From Thermogemmatispora onikobensis (lineage in GTDB: Bacteria; Chloroflexota; Ktedonobacteria; Ktedonobacterales; Ktedonobacteraceae), in NCBI RefSeq assembly GCF_001748285.1, contig NZ_BDGT01000014.1:1-64000 (forward strand): a stretch of 64,000 nt of DNA. Direction: 5' to 3'. How positions within the stretch are numbered: the first letter of the stretch is position 1; every line of letters begins with the position of its first letter. The notes beneath the pieces were generated by a model. It ran no database searches, was not told the DNA's origin, and saw only the letters and a program-made list of their open reading frames with translations. Made by a program: the position numbers and the translations under genes. Positions 34,453 to 41,820 of the stretch are shown in pieces.

Positions 34453-35337
34453 TCAGAGGAGATCTTTGCCAGTCAGCAACTCGGAGCGATCATTGCCGTC
34501 CTGGTCCTGAAGGAGCGTGCGCAACTGCTCCAGCTCTGCTTCAGTTGGCGTACGCAGAGGCTGCTGTCCCGGTTCGCCTTCAAAGAACCGTTCCCAGGTC
34601 TCCACCTCAGCGATACCGTGTTCGTAGTGGAGGATAATCACCTCCTGTCCGCGGTCGATAGGCTGACCATCGACGCTACGGGCGGGCACGCTCTTATGCA
34701 AGCCGCCGGGCGAGACGTAGATGACCTCGCCGATGCTATTCTGCCGGATCGGCAGGCTAACCTTGCCGATCAAGCCCGTACGGTCCGAGACATCCTGGAT
34801 GGTCTCGGCCTCGCTATCGCCGAAGATGCGGAACAGTAGCGCCAGCACCAGCCCGGCCAGCAACAAACCCGTGATGAGGGCGAGCAGTAGCGAGAAGAGG
34901 ACATCCAGATGGGTAGCGTTATGGAAAACATAGCCAAAGAAGCCGAATCCGAGGAGGAAGAAGATCACGCTCCAGGGATTGACAAAGATGAGTAACTGAG
35001 AGACCCACGAAGAGGATAGTCCTTGAGCGGGCTGATCCTGGCCGTGGGAAAAGGTCCCATGTCCATGTCCCTGAGCGGCCTGACCGCTGTGGCTGGCATG
35101 GGCCAGGTCGGTCCCCGTATGGGCATGGAGGGCTGCCGAGCCTGGATGAACGTGGGGCAAGTGCAGGTGTTGGGCAAGACCGTGCGGGCTGGTGGAGGCA
35201 TGGAAGGCACTGCCACCGGCATGGTGAGCCAGGCCATGCCCCAGGCCCCCGAGTAGCGCCGAGATGACCAAGAAAAAGGTCCCGAACAGGAAGCAACCAA
35301 TAAAGACGAGCGAAAGCGGATCAGTGGCAATGACCAT
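34453..35337 (-). CDS. NfeD-like (YuaF) membrane protein with His-rich loop
   Basis: About 294 residues. N-terminal TM (PLSLVFIGCFLFGTFFLVISALL), then an unusual histidine-rich segment of about 70 residues (HGLAHHAGG, LAQHLHLPHVHPG, LHAHTG, HGHGTFSHG). Two or three TM helices follow (WSVIFFLLGFGFFGYVF; VLFSLLLALITGLLLAGLVLALLF). The C-terminal NfeD OB-fold is seen in TGLIGKVSLPIRQNSIGEVIYVSPGG...VIILHYEHGIAEVETW. NfeD proteins stabilise flotillin microdomains, and the flotillin gene follows 32 nt later. Start ATG 35337 has AAGGAG 8 nt upstream; the frame is open to 35421 without a better site. The histidine segment suggests metal binding (inference). Confidence 0.85.
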   Translation of the reverse strand: MVIATDPLSLVFIGCFLFGTFFLVISALLGGLGHGLAHHAGGSAFHASTSPHGLAQHLHLPHVHPGSAALHAHTGTDLAHASHSGQAAQGHGHGTFSHGQDQPAQGLSSSWVSQLLIFVNPWSVIFFLLGFGFFGYVFHNATHLDVLFSLLLALITGLLLAGLVLALLFRIFGDSEAETIQDVSDRTGLIGKVSLPIRQNSIGEVIYVSPGGLHKSVPARSVDGQPIDRGQEVIILHYEHGIAEVETWERFFEGEPGQQPLRTPTEAELEQLRTLLQDQDGNDRSELLTGKDLL

Positions 35338-35425
35338 AACCCGGCTCCTTTGCTGCTGCTGGTGCGCCTCTGCCCCCAGCTCGCACGAGAGCATCGTCGC
35401 ACCCTCTTCCTTCAGATCCACTGTG

Positions 35426-35455
35426 TATAGACGCTTTACCTTGGCAGGTATACAA
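35426..35455 (-). promoter_or_regulatory. possible internal promoter of the NfeD-flotillin-PspA genes
   Basis: Minus strand TTGTAT (35450-35455), 18-nt spacer, TCTATA (35426-35431). TGTATA (35424-35429) and TATACA (35449-35454) are inverted copies that overlap both boxes. Confidence 0.4.
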
Positions 35456-35551
35456 CGCCATGACCCTTTTCCTGTTGTGTTCTGCCCCGAGGGAGGAGGG
35501 GCTGGCCCAACCTCGCAAGGGGGGGTAGTCCTCGGGCTGGTCCAGGCTCAA

Positions 35552-36055
35552 CTAAGGGGTCAGCTCCTGCTCTGTGGCGCCCGAGCCAGACGCCGCCAAG
35601 GCACGCACAAGCTGCTCTAGCTCGGCCAGGGGCAGGGCCAGCAGCTCGCTGAGGAGTGCCAGATAACGACGTGGGTCCGTGGTTCGCGCCAGAGCTGTGA
35701 AAAAGCCGGCCACCTCTGGCTCTGTCTGCCATTCTTCTGCGCTGGCCTCCAGCCAGGTGGAGAGGCGATCGCTCTCTTCAGCCACGTCGGTCAACAGATC
35801 AGTGCTGAAGTCGGGCGGGTCGCTCACCAAATAGCCAGGGTGCACCTTGAAGAAGCGTGCCAGCAGATCGCGGGTGAAGGCTGTCAGATGGACGCGCTTC
35901 CCGCTTTCCAGTTGCGACAGATAGGCCTGGCTGATGGTCTCACCGAGTTCCTTCTCCATAGCGGCGACAACTTCCGTCTGCGTCATGGGTCGATTGAGAC
36001 CGCGTAGCTCTCCTTCCACCTTCCGTAAATGCCTGAGTTTCTCAGCGAGATCCAT
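35552..36055 (-). CDS. XRE-type HTH regulator (EspR-like layout)
   Basis: A 167-residue DNA-binding protein. The N-terminal HTH (about 1-75) reads MTQTEVVAAMEKELGETISQAYLSQLESGKRVHLTAFTRDLLARFF, followed by VHPGYLVSDPPDF and a helical C-terminal domain. The layout, with a split recognition segment AYLSQLESGKR and a following all-helical dimer domain, resembles mycobacterial EspR-like regulators. It heads the minus-strand run XRE-NfeD-flotillin-PspA and has paired dyads at its own promoter (36067-36110), so autoregulation is likely. GAGG lies 6 nt before the ATG. Confidence 0.83.
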   Translation of the reverse strand: MDLAEKLRHLRKVEGELRGLNRPMTQTEVVAAMEKELGETISQAYLSQLESGKRVHLTAFTRDLLARFFKVHPGYLVSDPPDFSTDLLTDVAEESDRLSTWLEASAEEWQTEPEVAGFFTALARTTDPRRYLALLSELLALPLAELEQLVRALAASGSGATEQELTP

Positions 36056-36066
36056 AGTGCCTCACA

Positions 36067-36121
36067 TAGCTATTTGCTAAATCATCTTTTCTACTATAGC
36101 GATCTGCTATCAGCATGTCAA
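36067..36121 (-). promoter_or_regulatory. autoregulated promoter of the XRE gene with two dyads
   Basis: Minus strand TTGACA (36116-36121), 17-nt spacer, TATAGT (36093-36098). ATAGC-N5-GCTAT (36096-36110) lies inside the spacer. A second copy, TAGC-N5-GCTA (36067-36079), lies just after the start site. Their centres are 30 bp apart, about three helical turns. Confidence 0.7.
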
Positions 36122-36186
36122 GAAAGAAAGGACAGCAAGCACCTTCAGCCGTTGTGTTTTCCTGAGCCAGCCAGCCGTGCCTGATT

Positions 36187-36855
36187 TTACAGCAAGCTAC
36201 TCAGTCCTTCGACCAGGAGCCAGAGACCAAGGGCTACCAGCAGCAAAGCGCTCAGGAAGAGCATCCGGTGATAGAGTGGCCCCTGGAGCCAGTGCCGGCT
36301 CCGGTTGACAGCGAACGCAACAGCGAGCTTGGTGCCAACCAGGAAAGCATAGAAGCCGAGCAGCAGCAAGATGGGACCGCCGGCCCCCTGTTCCTCATAG
36401 TTACGGATCAGCAGCTGGGCCCCCACTGTGCCCCAAAAGAGATAGGGATGGGGGTTGAGGGCATTGGTCAGGACGGCGCGCCAGAGGACGGTACCGCTGG
36501 CAGCAGTGGCGGAGACTGAGGGCGAGAGGGCCTGTGAGGAAGAAGCGCTCTGAGCGTAGCGGTAGGCAGTCAAGGCCGTCTCGCCGCCCAGATAGAGCAC
36601 AAACAGTCCGCCGGCCACCGCCAGCCAGCCAAGGGCGCTGGGTGGCAGCTGGCTGATCAGCAGAACAGCGAGCACGACGATCGGCAGGTCCGTGATGAGT
36701 GGGGCCAGCGCCACAAGATTGCCGGCGCGCCAGCCACGCTGCAGCGTCTGCGTGATCACCAGGCCAAGCATTGGGCCCGGGCTGATACCGGCGGTGAAGC
36801 CGTAGGAGATACCCAAAAAGAGAGCAGTTAACATCGGTGGCACACTGATTCTCAT
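36187..36855 (-). CDS. LysE-family amino acid exporter
   Basis: Membrane exporter of 222 residues with about six TM helices. TALFLGISYGFTAGISPGPMLGLVITQTLQRG is the LysE/RhtB start with the conserved PGP motif. It continues with APLITDLPIVVLAVLLI, GGLFVLYLGGETALTAYRYAQ, NPHPYLFWGTVG (NPK/NP-type motif) and a final hydrophobic helix. ATG 36855 has GGGGA at 5 nt; an open frame to 37002 overlaps the dienelactone hydrolase gene and is rejected as coding. It starts 71 nt after the hydrolase stop. Confidence 0.88.
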   Translation of the reverse strand: MRISVPPMLTALFLGISYGFTAGISPGPMLGLVITQTLQRGWRAGNLVALAPLITDLPIVVLAVLLISQLPPSALGWLAVAGGLFVLYLGGETALTAYRYAQSASSSQALSPSVSATAASGTVLWRAVLTNALNPHPYLFWGTVGAQLLIRNYEEQGAGGPILLLLGFYAFLVGTKLAVAFAVNRSRHWLQGPLYHRMLFLSALLLVALGLWLLVEGLSSLL

Positions 36856-36925
36856 TCTGTTCCCCGTCCGGCTGGCCTGCTGGCCGCTGGCCGGTCCGGG
36901 GAATAGCAATCGGCCTGCTGCCTTA

Positions 36926-37624
36926 CTAGCTGAGCTTCTCTTTGAGGAAGCGCACAGCCAGAGGCCAGGCCTCGGCGGCGGCCTTCTCGTTGCCCATGCC
37001 ATGCATCGGGTTCAGGAAGGCATGGCCCGCATCGTAGACTTTGACGGTGATATCCTTGCTGGCCTCCTTGTAGACCCGCTCGACCTTCTCGACCTGCTCC
37101 ATTGGGATGCTCTCGTCGTAGCGCCCATAGATCGCCAGAATGGGAGCGGTCACGTGGGCCACATTCTCAGGCTGGGGATCATAGCCGCCGGCGTAGAAGG
37201 GTACAGCCGCCGCCAGGTCGGCGTAGCGCTCAGCTACCTTATAGGTCAGCAAACCACCGACGCAGAAGCCGATCAGGCCGAGCTTCTTCGGCTCCACCGA
37301 GGGCATAGCCTTCAGGGTCTCCAACGCCCCGGTGATCTCCTTGATGGCGCGATCCATCTTCTCATGGATCATCGTCATCATCATCTTGAGCGCATCATTT
37401 GGCTCCGTTGCAATTTTCCCGTGGTAGAGATCGGGCACAGCCACGATGAAACCCTCAGTGGCCAACTTCTGCGCCAGATCCTGAATATGGGGTTCAATTC
37501 CCCACCATTCCTGAATCATCACCACTCCAGGGTGCTTCTGGTCATCGTCCGGCTGAGCCAGGAAGGCATAGGCACCGTTGCCATTGACTTTGAGATCTAC
37601 CAGCGAGGTACGTATGACTGCCAT
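36926..37624 (-). CDS. dienelactone hydrolase family protein
   Basis: Alpha/beta hydrolase of 232 residues. The nucleophile elbow reads GFCVGG (Cys), the acid YGRYDESIP (Asp), and the base DAGHAFLN (His), the Cys-Asp-His triad of dienelactone hydrolases. PGVVMIQEWWGIEPHIQDLAQKLATEGF is the family start region with the oxyanion segment. AAGGAG lies 9 nt before the ATG. The physiological substrate is unknown; no aromatic degradation genes are adjacent. An operator-like dyad at its start site suggests regulated expression. Confidence 0.93.
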   Translation of the reverse strand: MAVIRTSLVDLKVNGNGAYAFLAQPDDDQKHPGVVMIQEWWGIEPHIQDLAQKLATEGFIVAVPDLYHGKIATEPNDALKMMMTMIHEKMDRAIKEITGALETLKAMPSVEPKKLGLIGFCVGGLLTYKVAERYADLAAAVPFYAGGYDPQPENVAHVTAPILAIYGRYDESIPMEQVEKVERVYKEASKDITVKVYDAGHAFLNPMHGMGNEKAAAEAWPLAVRFLKEKLS

Positions 37625-37692
37625 TGCTCCGACTCCTTAAGAAAATAGTGCGTTGCTGGCCTGTGATCCTCTTGGCGGTAGGCGTTGCATGC

Positions 37693-37714
37693 AAGGGTTA
37701 CCCTTATAATTATA
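37693..37714 (-). promoter_or_regulatory. -10 box and dyad of the dienelactone hydrolase gene
   Basis: Minus strand TATAAT at 37709-37714 and, just downstream around the start site, the perfect dyad AAGGGT-T-ACCCTT (37693-37705). A -35 box is not obvious, so an activator or extended element may be needed. Confidence 0.45.
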
Positions 37715-37825
37715 TACTAGACTGGCTGCCCTGGCGCTGGCACTGCCTGAGACGGCGAGCTCCCTGAAGAGACTGGGAGGCCGGGATGGGCTGAGAATAG
37801 AGAAGGCTGCTTGTCCCAACCAATC

Positions 37826-37855
37826 TTGACGGTAGAAAGCGAAAGCGCGTACAAT
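37826..37855 (+). promoter_or_regulatory. promoter of the HEAT-repeat gene
   Basis: TTGACG (37826-37831), 18-nt spacer, TACAAT (37850-37855). Leader about 138 nt. Confidence 0.6.
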
Positions 37856-37929
37856 AGCGAAAAGCCTGGCTGACCGCTGGGGCCGCCGGCAGGAGGCCAT
37901 GCACTCCAGTCGATCCGCATTCGGGTACT

Positions 37930-37985
37930 GAACGCAAGAGGATACTCAAACGGCGATACTGCGAAAAAAAGAACGCAAGAGGATA
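37930..37985 (+). repeat. two 15-bp direct repeats in the HEAT-gene leader
   Basis: GAACGCAAGAGGATA occurs at 37930-37944 and 37971-37985, 41 bp apart; the second copy's AAGAGGA lies 14-20 nt before the ATG and may include the ribosome-binding site. Confidence 0.55.
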
Positions 37986-37999
37986 GTGAAAGGAAGAAC

Positions 38000-39955
38000 A
38001 TGGCAGACGTCTATCGTGATCAGCCAGAGCCTGCAGTGTCGGCCTCGGGGCAGGAGGCCAAAGCGGCGCCGGCCTCGGACGAGGAGACGCCCAGTGTCGA
38101 GATGAAGCAAGAGGCGGCCTCACCGGAGGAGGAAGAGGGCGCAGCTCTGTCAAAGGAAGAGAGCGCCGCGCCGGAGCCCCTGTCTGGCGAGGCGGTGGAG
38201 CAACCTGGCGAGACGGCAGCGGTGGCGACTGGAGAGGAGCGAAGAAGGCCGGCAGAGTATGCGGCCACTCTGGAGCATCTGCTAGCGCGTCAGCCGCAGC
38301 CTCCCCTGGATGCGGAGTCGCTGGCGGTCAGGGAACGTCTGAGCCGACTCCGTACCGATGTCACGACGTTGCTCACCGATTGGCGCTGGGGAGCGCTCAG
38401 TCGAGAGGAGGCGGCCAGCCGCCTGGTGCCTCTGCTCGACTTCAGTCCGCTCTCGCAGTGGGCCTCTTTGGTCGCTGCTCATCTCTATGAAATCGACCGT
38501 GCTGGTAGCCTGATACCGGTCTGGCAGGCCCTGATCGCGCGCGGTGACCTCCAAGACCAGAAGCAGGAGCAAAGGCCACGGCAAGACAGTAACCCGGCGG
38601 AGACCCCGCTGGGAAAGGCTCGCCGTCTTGCAGTACTGATGCTCGGCTGCTACAAAGAAGCGGAGCTGACAAACCTGCTTGGGCGCCTGGCGCTTGATCC
38701 CCAGCTTTCCCTGTATGCCGCGCAGGCCCTGCTGCGACAGAATACGCTGTTGGCTCGTCAGACCCTCATGCGAGCTGTAAAAGAAGCTCAAGGCTGGGCG
38801 CGTATCGACCTCATCGATACCTGTCTGAAGCTGAAGCAGCCGGGTTTCTTCGACCTCTTGCTCGCCCTTGGCCTGGAGGGCGTTCCGGGTCTTGAAGCCT
38901 ATGTCGCCCCCTCGCTCTATCGAACCATTCCTTTAGAGGTCTATCTTAATCCGCCCCCAGAGGTGACGGTACCATCCAGGCTGATCCAGCACGCAGCTCT
39001 GGTCTGTTACTATGTCTGTCTAGAAAGCATTCAGAGCGCCAGTGTTCAGCCTGAGCAGCCGCCGCTCGTCTTTGAACGCGAGCTACTGCCTTTAGTGGAG
39101 GCCCTCTTTAGCAGTGCACGCCGTTATGGAAGCTGGCCGCAGGTGGTAGCATTGCATCAGTTTGCCCTGCTCCTGGGGCGCTATTGGAGTGGCATCGCAC
39201 GTGGCCTCATCCGCGAGCCACGTGTCATCCAGTCCGTCACAGGCTGTCTGCCTCTCATGCCCGAAATCGAGCGTTGGATGAATGGACCGGCGCGCGATAT
39301 TTTGTTGGTGGCCCTCAGTGAGCGAGACGAGCGGGCCTGGTCGCCAGTCGTGAGGACGCTACTGGATCTACGCGAACTGCGATTATGTGCGCCTCTGCTG
39401 AACCACCTGGAGAGCGTTGATCGGCTGGAAAGCACTCAAGAGGCTCAGCGCCTTGGTCTAGCCTGCGAAGCTCTGGCGGCTCTTGGAGAAAGGCGAGCGC
39501 TGGAGGTCTTTCGGCGCCTTCTCACAGAGGTTGTGGCCCTGCCAGAACGCACTGCCCTTGCTCAGCGCGCCGACCCCTTGCTGCCTGAAGATGAGCATGT
39601 GCCGGGCAGTGTCCTCGCTGTGAACGTGCTGCGGGCCCTGGCTCTGCTTGGGGTTTCTGAGAGCCTCGATCTTGTAGTGCAGGCTTGCCGTGACTTTGAT
39701 CCGGTTGTGCGAGAGGCGGCTTTTGAGGCTCTGATGAAACTGGATGCCAGCGGCGAGCAATGGAACAGCCGTATGGCTATGCGTGAAGCGCTCAGTGACC
39801 CGGCCCCGGCGGTAACGGCTTTGGCCTGCCGTCTGGCGGCTCAGTATCGCGATCGCGAATCGCTGCCGGCCTTGCGCTACTTACTCCAGTCGCGCCCATC
39901 GGTGCGTGAGGCTGCTGCGGCAGCGCTTGCCCAGCTAGAGCAGGCCGTGGCCTAG
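38000..39955 (+). CDS. HEAT-repeat-like protein with acidic N-terminus
   Basis: 651 residues, no known enzyme motif. Residues 1-85 are acidic and low complexity (SPEEEEGAALSKEES). The rest is a helical solenoid. Its clearest HEAT-type repeats are at the C-terminus (VLRALALLGVSESLDLVVQACRDFDPVVREAAFEALMKLD, then SDPAPAVTALACRLAAQYRDRESLPALRYLL, then SRPSVREAAAAALAQLE). Such proteins usually act as protein-binding scaffolds. It precedes a membrane Ser/Thr kinase gene by 210 nt on the same strand, but that gene has its own promoter. No signal peptide is seen, so a cytoplasmic role is likely. Confidence 0.75.
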   Translation: MADVYRDQPEPAVSASGQEAKAAPASDEETPSVEMKQEAASPEEEEGAALSKEESAAPEPLSGEAVEQPGETAAVATGEERRRPAEYAATLEHLLARQPQPPLDAESLAVRERLSRLRTDVTTLLTDWRWGALSREEAASRLVPLLDFSPLSQWASLVAAHLYEIDRAGSLIPVWQALIARGDLQDQKQEQRPRQDSNPAETPLGKARRLAVLMLGCYKEAELTNLLGRLALDPQLSLYAAQALLRQNTLLARQTLMRAVKEAQGWARIDLIDTCLKLKQPGFFDLLLALGLEGVPGLEAYVAPSLYRTIPLEVYLNPPPEVTVPSRLIQHAALVCYYVCLESIQSASVQPEQPPLVFERELLPLVEALFSSARRYGSWPQVVALHQFALLLGRYWSGIARGLIREPRVIQSVTGCLPLMPEIERWMNGPARDILLVALSERDERAWSPVVRTLLDLRELRLCAPLLNHLESVDRLESTQEAQRLGLACEALAALGERRALEVFRRLLTEVVALPERTALAQRADPLLPEDEHVPGSVLAVNVLRALALLGVSESLDLVVQACRDFDPVVREAAFEALMKLDASGEQWNSRMAMREALSDPAPAVTALACRLAAQYRDRESLPALRYLLQSRPSVREAAAAALAQLEQAVA

Positions 39956-39985
39956 CCAGCCCAGGCCCGGCCAAGCCTGCTGGCT
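39954..39985 (+). terminator. stem-loop overlapping the HEAT-gene stop codon
   Basis: AGCCAG (39954-39959) pairs with CTGGCT (39980-39985) and CAGGC (39962-39966) with GCCTG (39975-39979): 11 bp with a 2-nt bulge. It begins in the stop codon; no U-tract. Confidence 0.55.
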
Positions 39986-40024
39986 GGGAGGATGAAAGTG
40001 CCTTCCCCTCTTTCTCCTGCTATC

Positions 40025-40054
40025 TTGTTTCATAGCCCCTCTGTATACTATACA
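40025..40054 (+). promoter_or_regulatory. promoter of the membrane Ser/Thr kinase gene
   Basis: TTGTTT (40025-40030), 18-nt spacer, TATACA (40049-40054), with a further TACAAT at 40051. Leader about 105 nt. Confidence 0.5.
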
Positions 40055-40165
40055 ATAGGAACCAGAAAACTCTATTTGCCCGTCAGGGAGAACTACTAAA
40101 CCTCTCTCGCGACTCCTTCCTGGCGAGCTTTCTCTCTGTTATCCAGGTAGTGAGGGTCAAACGGA

Positions 40166-41647
40166 ATGAATATGTTGGTGGGGAAGACGCTCGGTGGATA
40201 TCGTCTCTTACGGCTCCTCGAAAGTGGTGGGATGGGGGATATCTATCTTGCCCAGCATGAACGGATTGGGCGCAAGGTTGCTATTAAGGTCATCTGTAGC
40301 GATCTCCGCTCTGCTCCTCTCTCTCCCGAAGGTATTCAGGCTGCTCGCCGCTTTATCCGCGAAGCGCGGGCTGTCGCTGAGCTTGAACATGAGCATATTT
40401 TGCCCCTGTATCATTTTGGTGAAGAGACACTTGAGCCGGACTCAACGGTTATTACCTATCTGGTTATGCCCTATCTTTCTGAAGGCTCGCTCTGGAAGTG
40501 GTTGCAGCGACGGACGCAGCAGTACGGCTTTAGCTGGCCTATCTCGGCGGAGGAAGCCGGTTACTATCTGCTTCAGGCGGCCTCAGCTCTCCAGTGTGCC
40601 CATGATCATGGCATCGTCCACCGTGATATCAAGCCAACGAATTTTTTGATCCGCGTCGATCGCGGCCCGCTCAGTCCTACAGTAGACTCCGAGCGGGCGG
40701 CTTTGCTGAATCGCATCTTTCCGCATGGCCGGCCTCATCTGCTACTGGCCGACTTTGGTCTGGCGACCTTTTACCGCCAGGGCCGTTCGTTTCATCGCTC
40801 TGTTGGGACGCCGCTCTATATGGCGCCCGAGCAGTTTGATGATCCTGCTCAGGCTGATGCGGTGGCCGTTGGTCCTCCCGCCGACCAGTACGCGCTCGCG
40901 GTCATGATCTATCAGCTTGTCACTGGCCGGGCGGTCTTTGAGGGGACCGCCAGCCAGCTGCTGCATCATCACCATCATACTCCTCCGACGCCTCCCAGCG
41001 TCTATAATTCCTCGTTACCGCGAGAGTTGGATGAGGTCTTTCTGCGAGCATTAGCCAAGAAGCCTGAGCAGCGCTTCCCAACGATTCTGGCGTTTGCCCA
41101 GGCCTACGATGCCGTGATCCAGGCCAGGTTGCAGACGAGTGCCCAGCTTCATCAGCAGCGCAGCGAGGTGCGAGCGCTGGCGGTGGCGGCCAATCACCCC
41201 GCTTGTCTGGCCTTGCCTGAGCCAGTGGAGGAGCGGCTGGTGACGCCGAGGCGCACGCCCCAGCCGGAAGAGGCGCCGCTCAAGGCGGCGGCCCAGCTTA
41301 GACGGGCGCAAGAGGAGCGAGAACGGCACCAGCGGCAGAGGCAGACCCCAACTCCTGCCACTATGAAGCAGGTGGGGCAGGAGGCAGTTGCACCAGAGAA
41401 CGAACCAGCCCCTGCCCCAGAGCCGCAGAGCGAGGGCGAGCGTGGCGTGCAGGGCCAGATCAGCGCTGCTGAACGTTCACGAGAGTCGCAGCCGCTCTTA
41501 CTCACAAGCCGCTTGCTTGTGCTAACGCTGACGCTTCTGGCCGTAGTGGTTCTCCTCGGCGGCCTCCTGCTTTTTTTACTGCTGCTAGCGAGTCATCTCG
41601 GCGTTTTCTCCTACGTCATGCCGCCTGGTGAGCGTCTCTGGTACTGA
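40166..41647 (+). CDS. membrane-anchored Ser/Thr protein kinase (PknB-like)
   Basis: 493 residues. Kinase domain about 10-315: glycine loop [20 protein letters not shown] lysine, catalytic loop [17 protein letters not shown], and APE as MAPEQF. All key residues are present, so it should be active. A helical, Arg/Gln-rich juxtamembrane part (about 320-440) follows, then one TM helix ([25 protein letters not shown], about 450-475) and a 15-residue outer tail without a sensor domain. The sequence [15 protein letters not shown] before the last kinase helices is a natural variant of the H..TPP motif of this kinase group. The gene seems monocistronic. Confidence 0.93.
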   Translation: MNMLVGKTLGGYRLLRLLESGGMGDIYLAQHERIGRKVAIKVICSDLRSAPLSPEGIQAARRFIREARAVAELEHEHILPLYHFGEETLEPDSTVITYLVMPYLSEGSLWKWLQRRTQQYGFSWPISAEEAGYYLLQAASALQCAHDHGIVHRDIKPTNFLIRVDRGPLSPTVDSERAALLNRIFPHGRPHLLLADFGLATFYRQGRSFHRSVGTPLYMAPEQFDDPAQADAVAVGPPADQYALAVMIYQLVTGRAVFEGTASQLLHHHHHTPPTPPSVYNSSLPRELDEVFLRALAKKPEQRFPTILAFAQAYDAVIQARLQTSAQLHQQRSEVRALAVAANHPACLALPEPVEERLVTPRRTPQPEEAPLKAAAQLRRAQEERERHQRQRQTPTPATMKQVGQEAVAPENEPAPAPEPQSEGERGVQGQISAAERSRESQPLLLTSRLLVLTLTLLAVVVLLGGLLLFLLLLASHLGVFSYVMPPGERLWY

Positions 41648-41789
41648 CCGGGCTGTGCTGGGGACCACAGCGGCCTGACTTTCGCTCTTTGACTACCACC
41701 GCAAAACGCTACTGACGCGGTGTGGTCAGCTGTGCCAGGCCCAGCAAGCGCGCGATCTGATCAGCGCGGGTGCCGCGTACTGGCTGGCG

Positions 41790-41816
41790 GCCAGGGAGGC
41801 TGAACCGCTGCCTGGC
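41790..41816 (-). terminator. stem-loop after the S15-type hydrolase gene
   Basis: GCCAGG (41790-41795) and CCTGGC (41811-41816), a 6-bp stem starting 4 nt beyond the stop codon. Another imperfect stem (CCGC/GCGG region, about 41690-41730) lies nearer the kinase gene end. Confidence 0.4.
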
Positions 41817-41820
41817 TCCA

